NCBI GenBank assembly: GCA_036501365.1
Contig: DASYAL010000060.1
Location: 124,001-188,000, forward strand
Direction: 5' to 3'
DNA from: CAIKMD01 sp036501365
GTDB taxonomy: Bacteria; Pseudomonadota; Alphaproteobacteria; ATCC43930; CGMCC-115725
Length of the DNA stretch: 64,000 bases
Below, in pieces: positions 25,073 to 33,235 of this stretch (position 1 is the stretch's first letter; each line of letters starts with the position of its first letter). The notes below the pieces were generated by a model, which saw only the letters and a program-made list of their open reading frames with translations, did no database searches and was not told the origin of the DNA. The position numbers and the translations under genes are program-made.

Positions 25073-26269
25073 CTACGCTGGCTTGGCGTGGTGCCGGGCG
25101 ATCAGCCAATAAAAAGCCGTCGCGGCGATCGCCGCGCTCGCCATGCCGACGCCCATCGGCGTGCCGGTGCCGTCGAAGAACAGATCGACGATGAAGCCGC
25201 CCGCTGCCGCGCTCGACATCTGGATCGCGCCCATCAGCGAGGCGCCGGTGCCGGCCATATGCGGCACCGGCTCCATCGCCGCCGCAACGGCGTTCGACTG
25301 CACCAGGCTGATCGCGAAGCAATAGGTGACATAGGGGCCCATGATCCCAGGAACACCGCCCCAGCGGCTTGACGCGAAGAGCAGCATCGCCATCGCCGCG
25401 GCGATAAGAATGACGAGGCCGTAGCGCAACAGCCGCTCACTCGCCGCGCCCTGGCGCAACAGCCGCCGGTTGCCGAACGAGCCGACCATATAGCCGAGCA
25501 CCGAGATTCCGAAGAAGAAGCCATAGGCCTGGCTCGAGACGCCGTAGACGTCGATCAGCACGAAGGGCGAGGCCGAGAGCACGATGAACAGGCCGCTGAA
25601 GACGCAAGCGCTGACCAGAGCGAAGCCGATGCAGCGCGGATTGGAGAAGAAGGTTAGGTAATTCGCGAGCAGCCGCGCCGGGCGGATCGCATGCGGATCG
25701 CGTTGCGACAAGGATTCTCCGAAGCCGCTCCAGGTCGCGAGTAGCATCGCCGCCGCGAATGTGCCTTGGACGAGGAAGATCGCCTGCCAGCGGAGATGGG
25801 TGGCGAGGATGCCGCCCAGCACCGGCGCGAGCAGCGGCCCGAAAGCTTGGACCGCGGTGATCGACGACATCATCTGCGCCAGTTGCGAGCCATGGAAATG
25901 ATCGCGCGCCGCCGCGCGCGTCACGACTACGCCGACAGCGCCCCCGAAGCCCTGCAAGAGCCGCACCGCGATCATGATGCCGATGGTCGGCGCGAAGGCG
26001 CAGAGGAAGCCGCTCGCGGCATAGATCGTCATGCCGATTAGCAGCATCGGCCGGCGGCCGAAACGGTCGGAGAGCGGACCGTAGAACAGCTGGCCCGAAG
26101 CGTAGCCGAGAAGATAGAAGCCAATCGTGAGCTGCGCGCGCGCCGCCGAGGTGTCGAAGCCGGCGGCGATCGCAGGCAGTGCGGGGAGGCTCATATCGAC
26201 GGCGAGCGATGACACCATCGATTGCGCGCCGAGCAGCACCCGGAACGGACGCCCGTGCGGATTGAGCAT
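25073..26269 (-). CDS. MFS drug-resistance transporter, Bcr/CflA type
   Basis: The 398-residue protein has twelve predicted membrane segments, the DMSLPALPAIA segment in helix 1, GPLSDRFGRRPMLLIG (MFS motif A) after helix 2, and RLLQGFGGAVGVVVTRAAARD after helix 4, which is typical of Bcr/CflA proton-driven exporters. It starts five bases after the ABC ATPase stop and is the third gene of a permease-ATPase-MFS unit. Substrate is not predicted. Confidence 0.9.
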   Translation of the reverse strand: MLNPHGRPFRVLLGAQSMVSSLAVDMSLPALPAIAAGFDTSAARAQLTIGFYLLGYASGQLFYGPLSDRFGRRPMLLIGMTIYAASGFLCAFAPTIGIMIAVRLLQGFGGAVGVVVTRAAARDHFHGSQLAQMMSSITAVQAFGPLLAPVLGGILATHLRWQAIFLVQGTFAAAMLLATWSGFGESLSQRDPHAIRPARLLANYLTFFSNPRCIGFALVSACVFSGLFIVLSASPFVLIDVYGVSSQAYGFFFGISVLGYMVGSFGNRRLLRQGAASERLLRYGLVILIAAAMAMLLFASSRWGGVPGIMGPYVTYCFAISLVQSNAVAAAMEPVPHMAGTGASLMGAIQMSSAAAGGFIVDLFFDGTGTPMGVGMASAAIAATAFYWLIARHHAKPA

Positions 26270-26274
26270 CGGCT

Positions 26275-27588
26275 TCAGGTCGGGTTTTCGAGGCTCAGCA
26301 CGCCGCGGTCATAGTCATAGGCGAACAGCTCGGCATAGCGGCCCCAATTGATGACCGTCTCGAGTACGCGCTGCGCCTCTTCCTCGCTCAAGTGATCCTC
26401 GAGCTCGCCGAGGAAGCGCGCCTCGGGCGCCGAATGACCCGGCCGCTCGTCGAGCACGCGCTTGATATGCGCGATGAAGGCGATGTTGCGCATCAGCGAA
26501 TCCGCGAAGATCTGCTTGCGGCCCTGCAGGTCGGCCTCGGCGAAGGAGCGCCCCAGTGCGGTCACGTCGATGTCGCCGCCGCCCACCTGGGCAAAACCCA
26601 TGAGCTGCAAAGCCTCGATCAGGACGACGAGGTCATCGGTCGCGATGTGCTCGGTCTCGGCGAGATGCGGCAGGTCGGCGCGGCCGTTGAAGGGCTCCAC
26701 CGTCAGCACATCGAGCAGGCCGACGAGCTGCTGGATCGACGCGTCGGGCAGGCGGTATTGCATGCTGAGCGTGTCGGCGCGGCTGCGGCGTCCGCCCTCG
26801 CGGCCCGGCACCGTGGTTAGAAGCGTATAGACCTCGTCGACGATGCGGCGAAAGGCCGGCGCCGCCCAATCGCGCGGCCGCGCGAGCGGCACCGGGATCT
26901 CGGCACGGATGCAGCCGGGATCGCTGCCGAAGATGATGATGCGGTCGGCGATATCGACGGCTTCCTCGATGTTGTGTGAGACGAAGAGGATGCCCTTGGT
27001 CGGCACGCGGTGCTCGAGCCACAGATCCATGATGTCGCTGCGCAGCGTCTCGGCGGTCAGCACGTCGAGCGCCGAGAACGGCTCGTCGAGCAGCAGCACG
27101 TCGGGATTGACGACGAGAGCGCGGGCGAAGCCGACGCGTTGGCGCATGCCGCCCGACAGTTCCTTGGGATAGGCGGATTCGAAGCCGTCGAGGCCGATCA
27201 GGTCGATGGCGGCGATGGCGCGCTGGCGCCGTTCGTCGCGCGGCACGCCCTGCGCCTCGAGCCCGAGCTCGACATTGCCGAGCACGGTCAGCCACGGGAA
27301 GAGCGCGAAGCTCTGGAACACCATCGCGATGCCGTAAGCAGGGCCGTAAACCGGCTGGCCGCGATAGGTCACGGCGCCTTCGCTCGGCGGCGTCAGCCCC
27401 GCAACCACGCGCAGGAAGGTCGATTTGCCCGAGCCCGACTTGCCGAGGATGGCGACAATCTCGCCTTCCTTGAGGGTGAAGTCGATATGGTCGAGCACCA
27501 GGCGGCCGGCGTGATCCGGCTGCTGATAAGTCTTGCAGATGCTCGTTGCAGCAATGAGGTTGGTGTCGACGGTGGTGATCGTGTCCAT
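26275..27588 (-). CDS. NitT/TauT-type ABC ATPase with C-terminal AAA-associated domain
   Basis: The 437-residue protein has an ABC domain with Walker A GKSGSGKST (about 48-56), the Q-loop VFQSFALFPW, signature LSGGMRQR and Walker B LLLDEPFSALD. A C-terminal extension of about 150 residues (from LSMQYRLPDASIQQLVGLL to NWGRYAELFAYD) matches the AAA-associated domain found in some nitrate/sulfonate ATPases. It is four bases after the fused permease gene. No periplasmic binding protein is nearby. The ATG at MDTITTV was chosen because an earlier one lies inside the permease gene. Confidence 0.9.
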   Translation of the reverse strand: MDTITTVDTNLIAATSICKTYQQPDHAGRLVLDHIDFTLKEGEIVAILGKSGSGKSTFLRVVAGLTPPSEGAVTYRGQPVYGPAYGIAMVFQSFALFPWLTVLGNVELGLEAQGVPRDERRQRAIAAIDLIGLDGFESAYPKELSGGMRQRVGFARALVVNPDVLLLDEPFSALDVLTAETLRSDIMDLWLEHRVPTKGILFVSHNIEEAVDIADRIIIFGSDPGCIRAEIPVPLARPRDWAAPAFRRIVDEVYTLLTTVPGREGGRRSRADTLSMQYRLPDASIQQLVGLLDVLTVEPFNGRADLPHLAETEHIATDDLVVLIEALQLMGFAQVGGGDIDVTALGRSFAEADLQGRKQIFADSLMRNIAFIAHIKRVLDERPGHSAPEARFLGELEDHLSEEEAQRVLETVINWGRYAELFAYDYDRGVLSLENPT

Positions 27589-27592
27589 GGGG

Positions 27593-29329
27593 TCAGTCCA
27601 GCCGTAGCCGCTCTTCGGCAAGGTGATAGAGCCGCCGCCAGAGCAGCCGATTGATCACCAAGACATAGAGGCTCAGCACCGTAATGCCGAGGGCGATGCG
27701 AGGGAAGTCGCCTTTTGCCGTCATCTCGGCGATATAGGCGCCGATGCCGGTCGCCTGCAGCGTCGTGTCGCCCCATTTCGCGATCTCGGCGACGATCGAG
27801 GCGTTCCACGAGCCGCCCGAGGCGGTCACCGCGCCGGTGACATAGGCCGGGAAGATCGCCGGGAGGATCAGCCGCCGCCACCACAGCCAGTGGCGCACGC
27901 CGAGATTGCCGGCGACGAGCTGGTAATCGGTCGGCAGCGCCAGAGTGCCGGCGATGACGTTGAAGAGGATGTACCACTGCGTGCCGAGGATCATCAGCGG
28001 CGATAGCCAGATCTCGGGGTTGAGCTTGTAGAGGACGATCGCCGACACGACGATCGGGAAGAACAGATTGGCCGGGAAGGCGGCGAGGAACTGGATGATC
28101 GGCTGGACGCGATGCGCGACGCGCGGGCGCAAGCCGATCCAGACGCCGATCGGCACCCAGACGACCGAGGCAAGGACGATCAGCACCAGCACGCGCACCA
28201 GGGTGAGGAAACCGAGGAACACCACATGCAGGACCTCGCCCAGGCTGACCTCGGCATGGACGAAGTTGCCGATCCCGTAAAGCGCCGCCAGGGCGATGAG
28301 CAGCAAAACGATGTTCCATGCCGTGTCGAGTAGCGGCAGGTGGCGCGGCGCTGTCGGCCGCCGCAGCGTCGGCCGCGGCAGGTTGTGGGTGATCCGGCTG
28401 AGGACCGCGGCGCCGAAATCGACCGAGCCGGTCAAGAGGCGGATGAGCCGCGCGCGCTGCACCATGATGAGGAACCAGGGCGGCTCGACTTCGTCCTCGC
28501 CGAGCTCCTCGAATTTGAAGCGTTGCGCCCAGGCGAGCAACGGCCGGAAGAGAAGCTGGTCGTACATCAGAATCAGCACGAGCATCGCGAGGATGGCGTA
28601 GAGCACGGCGCTCAAGTCGCGCTGGTCGATCGCCAGCGATATGTAGGAGCCGATGCCCGGCAACAGCACCTGGTGGTCGGCGACGCTGATCGCTTCAGAG
28701 GCAACGACGAAGAACCAGCCGCCCGAGACCGACATCATCATGTTCCAGATGAGTTGCGGCATCGCGAACGGCACTTCGAGCTGCCAGAAGCTCTGCCACG
28801 GCGAGAGGTGATACATGCGCGCGGCTTCGCGCAGATCGTGGGGCACGGCGATGAAGGACTGATACAGGCTGAACGTCATGTTCCAGGCCTGCGAGGTGAA
28901 GATCGCGAAGATCGCCGCGCATTCGTAGCCGAGGAGACTGCCGGGGAAGAGCGCGATGAAGCCGGTCACGGTGATCGAGAGGAAGCCCAGGATCGGCACC
29001 GATTGCAGGATGTCGAGGATCGGAATGAGCAGCTTCTCGGCGCGCTTGCTCTTGGCGGCGATCGCCGCATAGACGAGGCTGAATACCAGCGAGGCGATCA
29101 GCGCCGCCACCATGCGCAGCACGGTGCGCAACCCGTATTGCGGCAGGTAGCGCGGATCGAGCGAGATCGGCAGCGTCTCGCCGGGGTGATAGGGCACGCT
29201 CATCTGCCGGCTCGCCCAGGCGATGAGGATGATGACGCCGATCACCAAAGGCAGCGCGATACCGTCCCAATAGCTCGGGCGAAGGCGCGACGGCCAAGCG
29301 ACGATCGGCAAGCCCCAGCGCTGTTGCAT
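27593..29329 (-). CDS. Fused two-domain ABC permease (BPD_transp_1 twice)
   Basis: The 578-residue membrane protein holds two binding-protein-dependent permease domains in one chain. The first (about 70-270) has an EAA loop around DLREAARMYHLSPWQSFWQ, and the second (about 370-575) has one around LVAGNLGVRHWLWWRRLILP. A charged linker (ELGEDEVEPP) lies between. The fusion gives the full membrane part of one transporter. It is the first gene of the unit with the ATPase and the MFS protein. The 226-base upstream gap holds no clear signal I can name. Substrate is unknown. Confidence 0.88.
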   Translation of the reverse strand: MQQRWGLPIVAWPSRLRPSYWDGIALPLVIGVIILIAWASRQMSVPYHPGETLPISLDPRYLPQYGLRTVLRMVAALIASLVFSLVYAAIAAKSKRAEKLLIPILDILQSVPILGFLSITVTGFIALFPGSLLGYECAAIFAIFTSQAWNMTFSLYQSFIAVPHDLREAARMYHLSPWQSFWQLEVPFAMPQLIWNMMMSVSGGWFFVVASEAISVADHQVLLPGIGSYISLAIDQRDLSAVLYAILAMLVLILMYDQLLFRPLLAWAQRFKFEELGEDEVEPPWFLIMVQRARLIRLLTGSVDFGAAVLSRITHNLPRPTLRRPTAPRHLPLLDTAWNIVLLLIALAALYGIGNFVHAEVSLGEVLHVVFLGFLTLVRVLVLIVLASVVWVPIGVWIGLRPRVAHRVQPIIQFLAAFPANLFFPIVVSAIVLYKLNPEIWLSPLMILGTQWYILFNVIAGTLALPTDYQLVAGNLGVRHWLWWRRLILPAIFPAYVTGAVTASGGSWNASIVAEIAKWGDTTLQATGIGAYIAEMTAKGDFPRIALGITVLSLYVLVINRLLWRRLYHLAEERLRLD

Positions 29330-29555
29330 CGAATCGCCCGTCCCCGGCTCTCAGGATGTTGCATGAGGCCCATCGCGGAGGGGCGACCCGACGATCGCGA
29401 CAGGCGAGCCGGGTTTAGCCAAAGATCATGACAAGGAAAAGACATTTGCGGGCGAACGGGCCGCGCCAGCGTCCTTGCGTCCAGTCAGGGGCGGCCCTAG
29501 GTTTTTGCTGCGCTCGCGGACGATGATCCGCGAGCCATCCAAGGGAGGAAGTATC

Positions 29556-31235
29556 ATGCGCGCTCGGCAGGGTGTTTCCGCCTGGTTGTTGGGTGTTCTC
29601 GCGGCATCGCTCGTCTTCGCGACATCGGGCGCGTCAGCCGCCGGCGGTTCGGCGCCGGCTTTGACCGGCATCGTCACGTCGACCGAAGGCACGCCGCTCG
29701 AAGGCGTCGTCGTCAGCGCCGGCCACCCCGGGTCGAACATCACCGTCTCGGTGGTCACCGGCGCCAATGGCCGCTACAGCTTCCCGGCCGGCAAGCTCGC
29801 GCCGGGCGGCTATTTCCTCTCGATCCGCGCGACCGGCTACGAGCTCGATGGTGCCGGCGCGGCGCAGGTCGGCGCCCCGAACGCCGCGACCGATCTGAAG
29901 CTCAAGTCGGCGCATGATCTCGCCGCGCAGCTCACCAATGCCGAATGGATCCTCAGCTTTCCAGGCACCGATCAGCAGAAGAGCATGCTCGTCAACTGCG
30001 TCGGCTGCCACACGCTGGAGCGCGTCGCGCGCTCGACCCATACCGCTGACGAGTGGGTGACCACCATCGACCGGATGAACCACTATGCGCAGGTCAGCCA
30101 GCCGATCAAGCCGCAAAAGCGCGTCGGCGCCCCCGAGAACACGCCGGCGCCGGAGCTCGTCCGCCGCCAGGCCGAATATCTCGCCAGCATCAATCTCAGC
30201 GCGACGCCGAAATGGCAGTATCCGCTGAAGACTTTGTCGCGCGTCACCGGCCGCGGCACCCGCGTCGTGATCACGGAATACGGCCTGCCGCGGCCGACGG
30301 TCGAGCCGCATGACGTGATCCTCGATGGCAACGGCCGTGTCTGGTATTCGGATTTCGGCGAGATGACGTTCGGCAGCGTCGATCCCAAGACCGGCAAGGT
30401 CACCGAGTATCCGGTGAAGACGCTGAAGCCCGGCTATCCGGTCGGGATGCTCGATCTCGAGCGCGACCACCAGGGCAATTTCTGGCTCGGCGCGATGTTC
30501 CAGGGCGCGCTGGCCAAGTTCGACCGCAAGACCGACAAATTCCAGTTCTGGAGCTTGCCGAAAGCTGCGAACGACGACGTCGCGCAGATCAACATGGTCA
30601 CGACCAAGTCCGACGTCTCGGGCAAGGTCTGGACCAACAATGTCGGTCACGGCGACATCTACCGGCTCGATCTCAAGACCGGCCAGTATCAGCACTTCAT
30701 GCCCTATAGCGATCTACCGGCCGATTCGCCGATGGCGCACCGGCCGCATGCGATTTACGGCCTTGCTTCCGATTCGCACGACAACCTGTTCTTCACCGAC
30801 TTTGTTGGTCGGTGGATCGGGCGCATCGATGCGCAAACCGGCAAGGCGTCGTTCTATGCGACGCCGACCGACAACTCGCGCCCGCGCCGCGGCCAGATGG
30901 ACGGCCAGGACCGGTTCTGGTTCGCGGAATACGGCGCCAACCGCGTGGCGATGCTCGACACCAAGAGCGGCACCTTCCGGGAATGGGAGATGCCGACGGC
31001 CTGGACCGCGCCCTATGACGTCACGATCGACAAGAATGGCGAGATCTGGACCGGCGGCATGACGACCGATCGCATCGTGCGCCTCGATCCGAAGAACGGC
31101 ACCGCGGTTGAATATCCGATGCCGCGCGACACCAACATCCGCCGCGTCTTCGTCGACGAGCAGACGACCCCGGTCACTTTCTGGGCCGGCAGCAACCACG
31201 ACGCCGCGGTGGTAAAGGTCGAGCCGCTCGACTGA
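29556..31235 (+). CDS. Exported monoheme c protein with carboxypeptidase-regulatory domain and Vgb-like beta-propeller
   Basis: The 559-residue protein has a signal peptide (to about ASA at residue 29), a carboxypeptidase-regulatory/CnaB-like domain (residues 35-110), a c-type heme motif CVGCH at 148-152, and a beta-propeller of NHL/virginiamycin-B-lyase type from about 235 to the end with repeats such as GRVWYSDFGEMTFGSVDPKTG. GGGAGGAAG precedes the chosen ATG. True virginiamycin lyases lack the heme, so an electron-transfer or dehydrogenase-like role is more likely. It converges on the phosphorelay genes. Confidence 0.8.
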   Translation: MRARQGVSAWLLGVLAASLVFATSGASAAGGSAPALTGIVTSTEGTPLEGVVVSAGHPGSNITVSVVTGANGRYSFPAGKLAPGGYFLSIRATGYELDGAGAAQVGAPNAATDLKLKSAHDLAAQLTNAEWILSFPGTDQQKSMLVNCVGCHTLERVARSTHTADEWVTTIDRMNHYAQVSQPIKPQKRVGAPENTPAPELVRRQAEYLASINLSATPKWQYPLKTLSRVTGRGTRVVITEYGLPRPTVEPHDVILDGNGRVWYSDFGEMTFGSVDPKTGKVTEYPVKTLKPGYPVGMLDLERDHQGNFWLGAMFQGALAKFDRKTDKFQFWSLPKAANDDVAQINMVTTKSDVSGKVWTNNVGHGDIYRLDLKTGQYQHFMPYSDLPADSPMAHRPHAIYGLASDSHDNLFFTDFVGRWIGRIDAQTGKASFYATPTDNSRPRRGQMDGQDRFWFAEYGANRVAMLDTKSGTFREWEMPTAWTAPYDVTIDKNGEIWTGGMTTDRIVRLDPKNGTAVEYPMPRDTNIRRVFVDEQTTPVTFWAGSNHDAAVVKVEPLD

Positions 31236-31261
31236 CGCGAGGAAGCGAAGGCGCGCGCCGC

Positions 31262-32491
31262 TCAGGCGTGCTTGCGCGCCGGCTCTTCGGTCGGCGCCGG
31301 CCCTTGGCTCACCCCCGCGGGGCTGACGTCGGCGATGCCGATGATCCGCGCCGCCGGAAAGCACGCGCGCGCGGTCGTGCCGTCGCCGACCTTGCTGTCG
31401 AGCTCGAATGTGCCGCCGTGAAGCCGCATCATCACGGCGACCAGCGGTAGGCCGAGGCCGGTGCCGTTATGGGCGCGGCTCAAAGCGCTGTCGACCTGCA
31501 CGAAGGGCTGCATCACGCGCGGCAAATCCTCTTCGGAAATGCCGATGCCGCTGTCCTTGACGGCGATCACGAAGCCGCGCTCGGGATCGTTCTCGACCGT
31601 GACCGTGATCTTGCCGCCGACCGGCGTGAACTTCACCGCGTTCGACAGCAGGTTGAGTAGGATCTGCTTGAGCTTCAGCCGGTCACAGAACAGGAGCGGC
31701 GGCACGTCGGGCATGATGGTCTCGAGCGACAGACCGGCATCGTCGGCCTTGGGGCTCACCAGGCGCACCACCGTCCGCACGACGTTGGCAACGTCGACGG
31801 TCTCCTCGAGGAGGTCAAGCCGGCCGGCTTCAGCCTTCGAGAGGTCGAGGATCTCGTTGATGATCTTCAGGAGGTCGGTGCCGGCGTCGAAGATGTCGCG
31901 AACATAGGCCTCGTAGGTCGGATTGTTCATCGCGCCCTGGGCGCCGCCGATCATCAACTCCGAGAAGCCGATGATCGCGTTGAGCGGTGTCCTCAGCTCG
32001 TGGCTGATATTGGCGAGGAATTCCGACTTGGCGCGATTCGCCGCCTCGGCACTTTCCTTGGCGACGCGCAGGGTTTCGTAGGCAGAGCGGTTCTCGACTT
32101 CGAGGTTGTGGCGCTCGAACGCGCGGTCGAGCACGGCGCGCAATTCGTCGGGGTCGCAGCTCTTGTCGAAATAGTCGTAGGCGCCGCGACGTAGCGCGGT
32201 AACCGCCGTTTGTGTATCGGCATGCGCCGTCATCATGATGCCGATGAGATCGGGCCGCTCGGCCTTGAGCTTCGCGAGGAGCTCGACGCCCGACATCCCG
32301 CCCAGCCGCACGTCGATGATCGCGATCGGCGGCGCATACCGCTTGAGCGCGATCGCTGCCGTCTCCGGCCGGTCGGCGATGATCGGCTCATAGCCGGCCG
32401 GAATCAGGATGTCGGCGATCGATTCGGCGAATTCCTGATCGTCGTCGACGATCAGGATCTGCCGCATCGCGAGGGGTGCCGTTTCGGCCAT
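31262..32491 (-). CDS. Receiver-histidine kinase hybrid (REC-HisKA-HATPase)
   Basis: The 409-residue cytoplasmic protein has an N-terminal receiver with Asp60 (IAIIDVRLGGMSG) and the conserved Lys of YFDKSCD, a coiled segment around 125-155, an H-box with His164 (NISHELRTPLNAIIGF), and an ATPase domain with NLLSNAVKF and DSGIGI. There is no membrane segment. It is the last gene of the three-gene phosphorelay unit, six bases after the double-receiver gene. A kinase with an N-terminal receiver can be controlled by phosphotransfer from the upstream parts. Confidence 0.92.
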   Translation of the reverse strand: MAETAPLAMRQILIVDDDQEFAESIADILIPAGYEPIIADRPETAAIALKRYAPPIAIIDVRLGGMSGVELLAKLKAERPDLIGIMMTAHADTQTAVTALRRGAYDYFDKSCDPDELRAVLDRAFERHNLEVENRSAYETLRVAKESAEAANRAKSEFLANISHELRTPLNAIIGFSELMIGGAQGAMNNPTYEAYVRDIFDAGTDLLKIINEILDLSKAEAGRLDLLEETVDVANVVRTVVRLVSPKADDAGLSLETIMPDVPPLLFCDRLKLKQILLNLLSNAVKFTPVGGKITVTVENDPERGFVIAVKDSGIGISEEDLPRVMQPFVQVDSALSRAHNGTGLGLPLVAVMMRLHGGTFELDSKVGDGTTARACFPAARIIGIADVSPAGVSQGPAPTEEPARKHA

Positions 32492-32497
32492 GACGAT

Positions 32498-33235
32498 TTA
32501 CGCGGCGGTTTTCCCGACATCGCCCGCGGTGGCGCGGGCGATCGCGTGCAAGAGCTCGGTCGGATCGAAGGGCTTCATCAAGATGCCGCTTTCGGAGCGC
32601 AGCTCCGACACGGCGTTGCTGCGCTCGCCCGGAAGCCCGGTGACGAAGATCGTCGGGATCGCCTTGCCGAGGGCTCTGAGCTTGCGATAGACGTCGATTC
32701 CCGTCAGCAGCGGCATTGAAAGGTCGAGCACCAGGCAATCGACGCCTTCGGCCGTGGCGCGCGCCAGCGCCTCCTCGCCGGTCGAGGCGAGCACGACCCG
32801 ATAGCCATGTCGGGTGAGGATCGGCTCGAGGCTGGCGGCGAAATCGGGATCGTCATCGGCCACCAGCACCATGCCGCGCGGCTTGATGCGCTCGAGCACC
32901 TGGAGGAGATCCTGGATCGCGAAAGGCTTGCGCAACACGCCGAGGGCGCCGTTCTCGATCGCCTGGGTGATGAGCTGCTCGAGGCTGAAGCCCGTCATCA
33001 TCATGACCCGCGCATCGGGTCGGATCTTCTTGAACTCGAAGAACGTCTCGACGCCGTTCATGCCCGGCAGCTTGACGTCCATGAAAACGATGTCGAAGTC
33101 GTGGCGCTTGAAGATCTCGACGCCCTGCTCCCCCGAGAAGGCCGCCTCGACCTCATGGCCGCGCATCGACAGGATATCGACGATGCTTTCCGCGTGATCG
33201 CGGTCGTCGTCGATGACCAGAACCCTCGCCGTCAT
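32498..33235 (-). CDS. Double receiver (REC-REC) protein
   Basis: The 245-residue protein is made of two receiver domains and nothing else. The first has phospho-acceptor Asp53 (IVFMDVKLPGMNG) and Lys103 (LRKPF), and the second has Asp171 (LVLDLSMPLLTG) and Lys221 (LMKPFDP). The linker is short. With no output domain it should act as a phosphate relay or sink. Its start overlaps the sensor kinase stop by four bases, so the stoichiometry of sensor and relay is probably coupled. Confidence 0.93.
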   Translation of the reverse strand: MTARVLVIDDDRDHAESIVDILSMRGHEVEAAFSGEQGVEIFKRHDFDIVFMDVKLPGMNGVETFFEFKKIRPDARVMMMTGFSLEQLITQAIENGALGVLRKPFAIQDLLQVLERIKPRGMVLVADDDPDFAASLEPILTRHGYRVVLASTGEEALARATAEGVDCLVLDLSMPLLTGIDVYRKLRALGKAIPTIFVTGLPGERSNAVSELRSESGILMKPFDPTELLHAIARATAGDVGKTAA

